Positions 5,818 through 7,042 of a DNA stretch of 7,042 nucleotides are shown here, one piece after another. The stretch's first letter is position 1. Each line of letters opens with the position of its first letter. The DNA lies in the NCBI GenBank assembly GCA_029946075.1, contig JAQSDT010000119.1, positions 1-7,042 of the forward strand. The letters run 5' to 3'. Under the pieces are notes generated by a model. It had not been told where the DNA came from, searched no databases, and saw only the letters and a list, made by a program, of their open reading frames with translations. Source of the stretch: a bacterium. GTDB taxonomy: Bacteria > Pseudomonadota > Alphaproteobacteria > Rhizobiales > Xanthobacteraceae. Position numbers and translations under genes: made by a program.

Positions 5818-6024
5818 ATGGCGGACAAGCCTGAATTCGTCGACTTAATCAGCGACGCGACGCAACAGCGACGCCGCAATGTGCCGCGCATCGTCGATCT
5901 CACCCCGGCGCCTGGCGTCAAGGAAACCTCGCGCCTCGGCCACTGGTCGAATCGCTTCGAGCAATGGCGGGAGGAGAACCTGACGCCGTGGAAGATCAAG
6001 CCCTGGAAAACCAAGCAGTGGTGA
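5818..6024 (+). CDS. Small unrecognised protein, 68 residues
   Basis: The ATG at 5818 has GGGAG (5807-5811) 6 bases upstream, which is good support for translation; an in-frame TTG at 5788 lacks such a site. The product begins MADKPEFVDLISDATQQRRR. It is hydrophilic, with no signal peptide or membrane segment. The C-terminal third is rich in Trp and Lys: HWSNRFEQWREENLTPWKIK spans about 42-61, and PWK occurs twice (57-59 and 62-64) before the terminal QW. I do not recognise a family or function. It lies between leuC and a palindromic terminator. It may share the leuC transcript, but 153 bases and a repeat separate them. Confidence 0.7.
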   Translation: MADKPEFVDLISDATQQRRRNVPRIVDLTPAPGVKETSRLGHWSNRFEQWREENLTPWKIKPWKTKQW

Positions 6025-6050
6025 TCGCATAACCATTCATCCATAACAAA

Positions 6051-6076
6051 AACAGGCGCCCGATCGGGCGCCTGTT
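6051..6076. terminator. Bidirectional terminator between convergent genes
   Basis: This is a perfect 26-base palindrome; its left half is AACAGGCGCCCGA. On the minus strand it is followed at once by a run of T (the A-run is at 6047-6052 on the plus strand), so it is a good intrinsic terminator for the gene at 6106-6720. On the plus strand it is followed by TTACATTT, a weaker U-rich stretch, and lies 26 bases after the stop of the 68-residue ORF. Confidence 0.85.
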
Positions 6077-6105
6077 ACATTTCAACCATGTCGCTTCAGT
6101 CCGTC

Positions 6106-6720
6106 TCACCAGTAGCGGAGCGGGATTCCGTAGATGCGCGGCCGCCAGTGATGGCGATACCAAGGACGGTATTTGCAGATCTTGCGCGGTCCGTAATAGG
6201 TCCAGATCACGCGGCAATAGCGGTGCCGGTAGCCATGATAGACCGGATAGCCGTAGTAGCGCGGCGCGTAGACGCGGCGATGATGGAAGTGCGGCCGGTG
6301 ATAGGCCTGGCGGTATCCGTAGCGATAGCCGCCGCCGCGCAGCACCGGCGCGGCACGATAGTAACCGCCGCCACCGCGAAACACGGGAGCCGCTCGGAAG
6401 GCCGGCGCCGCACGAAAGCCGCCGCCGTGGAACGCAGCGCCGCCGCCCCTGAAACCGCCGCCGCCGTGAAAGCCGCCACCGCCACCGCGGAAACCACCGC
6501 CTCCACCGCCGCGAAATCCGCCGCCGCCACCATGGCCGTGGCCGCCACGAACTTCGGTCGTGATGCCGTCGCTGGCGTATTTTGCCGAAGGCGCCGTGCC
6601 GGGCGTCGCCAGCGAGAGCGCTTCGGCGCGCTGCTGCGATGCCGCTGCGAGTGCAAGGACGGCCGCAGCCGCCATACCCAGACGGCGGCCCAGGCCGCGT
6701 CGGGGATCGGATGTCGTCAT
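6106..6720 (-). CDS. Secreted Gly-rich, Tyr/Arg/His-rich protein
   Basis: The 204-residue product has a signal peptide: basic MTTSDPRRGLGRR, hydrophobic core about 14-27, and an AEA site giving likely cleavage after Ala34. The pair of arginines at 7-8 only loosely resembles a Tat motif. Residues 59-102 are almost all Gly with Phe, Arg and His (GGGGFRGGGG units). Residues 103-130 repeat RAAP-x-FR/LR words. Residues 131-204 are dense in Tyr, Arg, His and Pro and contain two Cys (169 and 182, CRVIWTYYGPRKIC) that could form a disulfide. The start is ATG 6720, with GGAGG (6729-6733) 8 bases upstream; the frame stays open to 6891 but has no such site there. Similar small exported proteins are common in Bradyrhizobium relatives and are sometimes labelled sulfur globule-like from composition alone. 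I assign no function. Confidence 0.8.
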   Translation of the reverse strand: MTTSDPRRGLGRRLGMAAAAVLALAAASQQRAEALSLATPGTAPSAKYASDGITTEVRGGHGHGGGGGFRGGGGGGFRGGGGGFHGGGGFRGGGAAFHGGGFRAAPAFRAAPVFRGGGGYYRAAPVLRGGGYRYGYRQAYHRPHFHHRRVYAPRYYGYPVYHGYRHRYCRVIWTYYGPRKICKYRPWYRHHWRPRIYGIPLRYW

Positions 6721-6884
6721 CGATGAAACCTCCCTGGCCGGCGACGTCGCCTTGCTCCGCTGCGCGGCTGGCTTTCGTCGCATTCGTTTACGGTCGCCCC
6801 ACGATGAAGCTAGAGACCGCCACGTGAACGCGCCATGAATGCGCGGACCGCAGAGATGAATACGAAAAATATAGGTCCACCGTC
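6721..6884. other. Spacer between the two minus-strand genes
   Basis: These 164 bases hold the ribosome binding site of the gene at 6106-6720 and a weak stem (CGCGC 6829-6833 with GCGCG 6841-6845) without a T-tract. I find no convincing -35/-10 pair, no strong terminator for the upstream gene, and no ORF with a ribosome binding site. Confidence 0.5.
6729..6733 (-). promoter_or_regulatory. Ribosome binding site of the Gly-rich secreted protein
   Basis: On the minus strand this reads GGAGG within AGGGAGGTTTC, 8 bases before the ATG at 6720. It fixes the start so that the product begins with a signal peptide, and argues against the 57-residue longer reading. Confidence 0.8.
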
Positions 6885-7042
6885 TCACCACCAGGACGGG
6901 CCGAACCCGATGCCGAGGAAAAACGGCGCCGGCGCGGAATAGGGATACGACCGGTAGTAAGTGGGCCTGGCGTAGTAATATGGCTGATCATGCGGGCGAT
7001 GCGCGTAGGTGCGATCATGGCGCCTGACGTGACGGCGCGCAC
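6885..7042 (-). CDS. C-terminal end of a Tyr/Arg/Pro-rich protein, 5' cut by window
   Basis: Only the last 51 codons are present; the gene enters from the right edge and ends with TGA at 6885-6887. The frame reads ARRHVRRHDRTYAHRPHDQP, then a Tyr-rich stretch with YYYARPTYYRSYPYS, and ends with a hydrophobic FFLGIGFGPSWW. I prefer this frame to the one starting at 7042 because its composition matches the neighbouring exported protein and because endings of the FGxGFGPSWW kind are common in small exported proteins of Bradyrhizobium relatives (from memory). The N terminus, expected to be a signal peptide, is outside the window. Function unknown. Confidence 0.65.
   Translation of the reverse strand, partial: ARRHVRRHDRTYAHRPHDQPYYYARPTYYRSYPYSAPAPFFLGIGFGPSWW

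Noticed and set aside
6460..6540. CRISPR-like or satellite repeat suggested by recurring CCGCCGCCACC words
   Set aside because: The words are irregular in spacing and are explained by Gly codons of the Gly-rich protein; there are no unique spacers of constant length.
6088..6726. 212-codon plus-strand frame with Ala/Thr-rich repeats
   Set aside because: Its repeats are the complement of the Gly codons of the minus-strand gene. That gene has a ribosome binding site, signal peptide and terminator; this frame has none.
6788..7042. 84-codon minus-strand frame at the right edge
   Set aside because: It runs out of frame with the Tyr/Arg/Pro-rich gene end, continues into the spacer, and has a less convincing composition.

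Overview
The window looks like a chromosomal housekeeping segment from a high-GC alphaproteobacterium, most likely of the Bradyrhizobium / Rhodopseudomonas / Nitrobacter group. Three things support this: the strong G/C preference at third codon positions, the gene order ffh-rpsP-rimM-trmD-rplS followed by leuC, and three families of intergenic palindromic repeat that I recognise from those genomes. The taxonomic call is an inference; no rRNA gene is present to confirm it.

Layout, left to right. Bases 1-125 are an imperfect inverted repeat that ends just before the ribosome binding site of ffh (147-1691, TTG start). A second inverted repeat (1701-1781) separates ffh from rpsP (1835-2167). rimM (2187-2720) and trmD (2731-3450) follow with gaps of 19 and 10 bases, then a 100-base spacer with a small hairpin leads to rplS (3551-3931). 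A strong intrinsic terminator (3955-3984) ends this block. Bases 3985-4257 form the leader of leuC (4258-5664); they hold two speculative, overlapping small ORFs. After leuC comes a degenerate copy of a third repeat family (5677-5721), a stem-loop, and a 68-residue unrecognised ORF (5818-6024). A perfect 26-base palindrome (6051-6076) lies between this ORF and a convergent gene on the minus strand. That gene (6106-6720) encodes a secreted Gly-rich then Tyr/Arg/His-rich protein. Upstream of it on the same strand is the 3' end of another Tyr/Arg/Pro-rich protein (6885-7042), cut by the window edge.

How the genes work together. The first block is translation and secretion machinery: Ffh is the SRP GTPase, bS16 and bL19 are ribosomal proteins, RimM assists 30S maturation, and TrmD makes m1G37 in tRNA. 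leuC encodes the large subunit of isopropylmalate isomerase for leucine synthesis and has its own leader. The right end encodes low-complexity exported proteins of unknown role.

I see no new defence, mobile or biosynthetic system. The observations most worth checking are the possible leaderless small ORF ahead of leuC, the placing of palindromic repeats at gene junctions, the Glu at the expected TrmD catalytic Asp position, and the adjacent pair of low-complexity envelope-type proteins.
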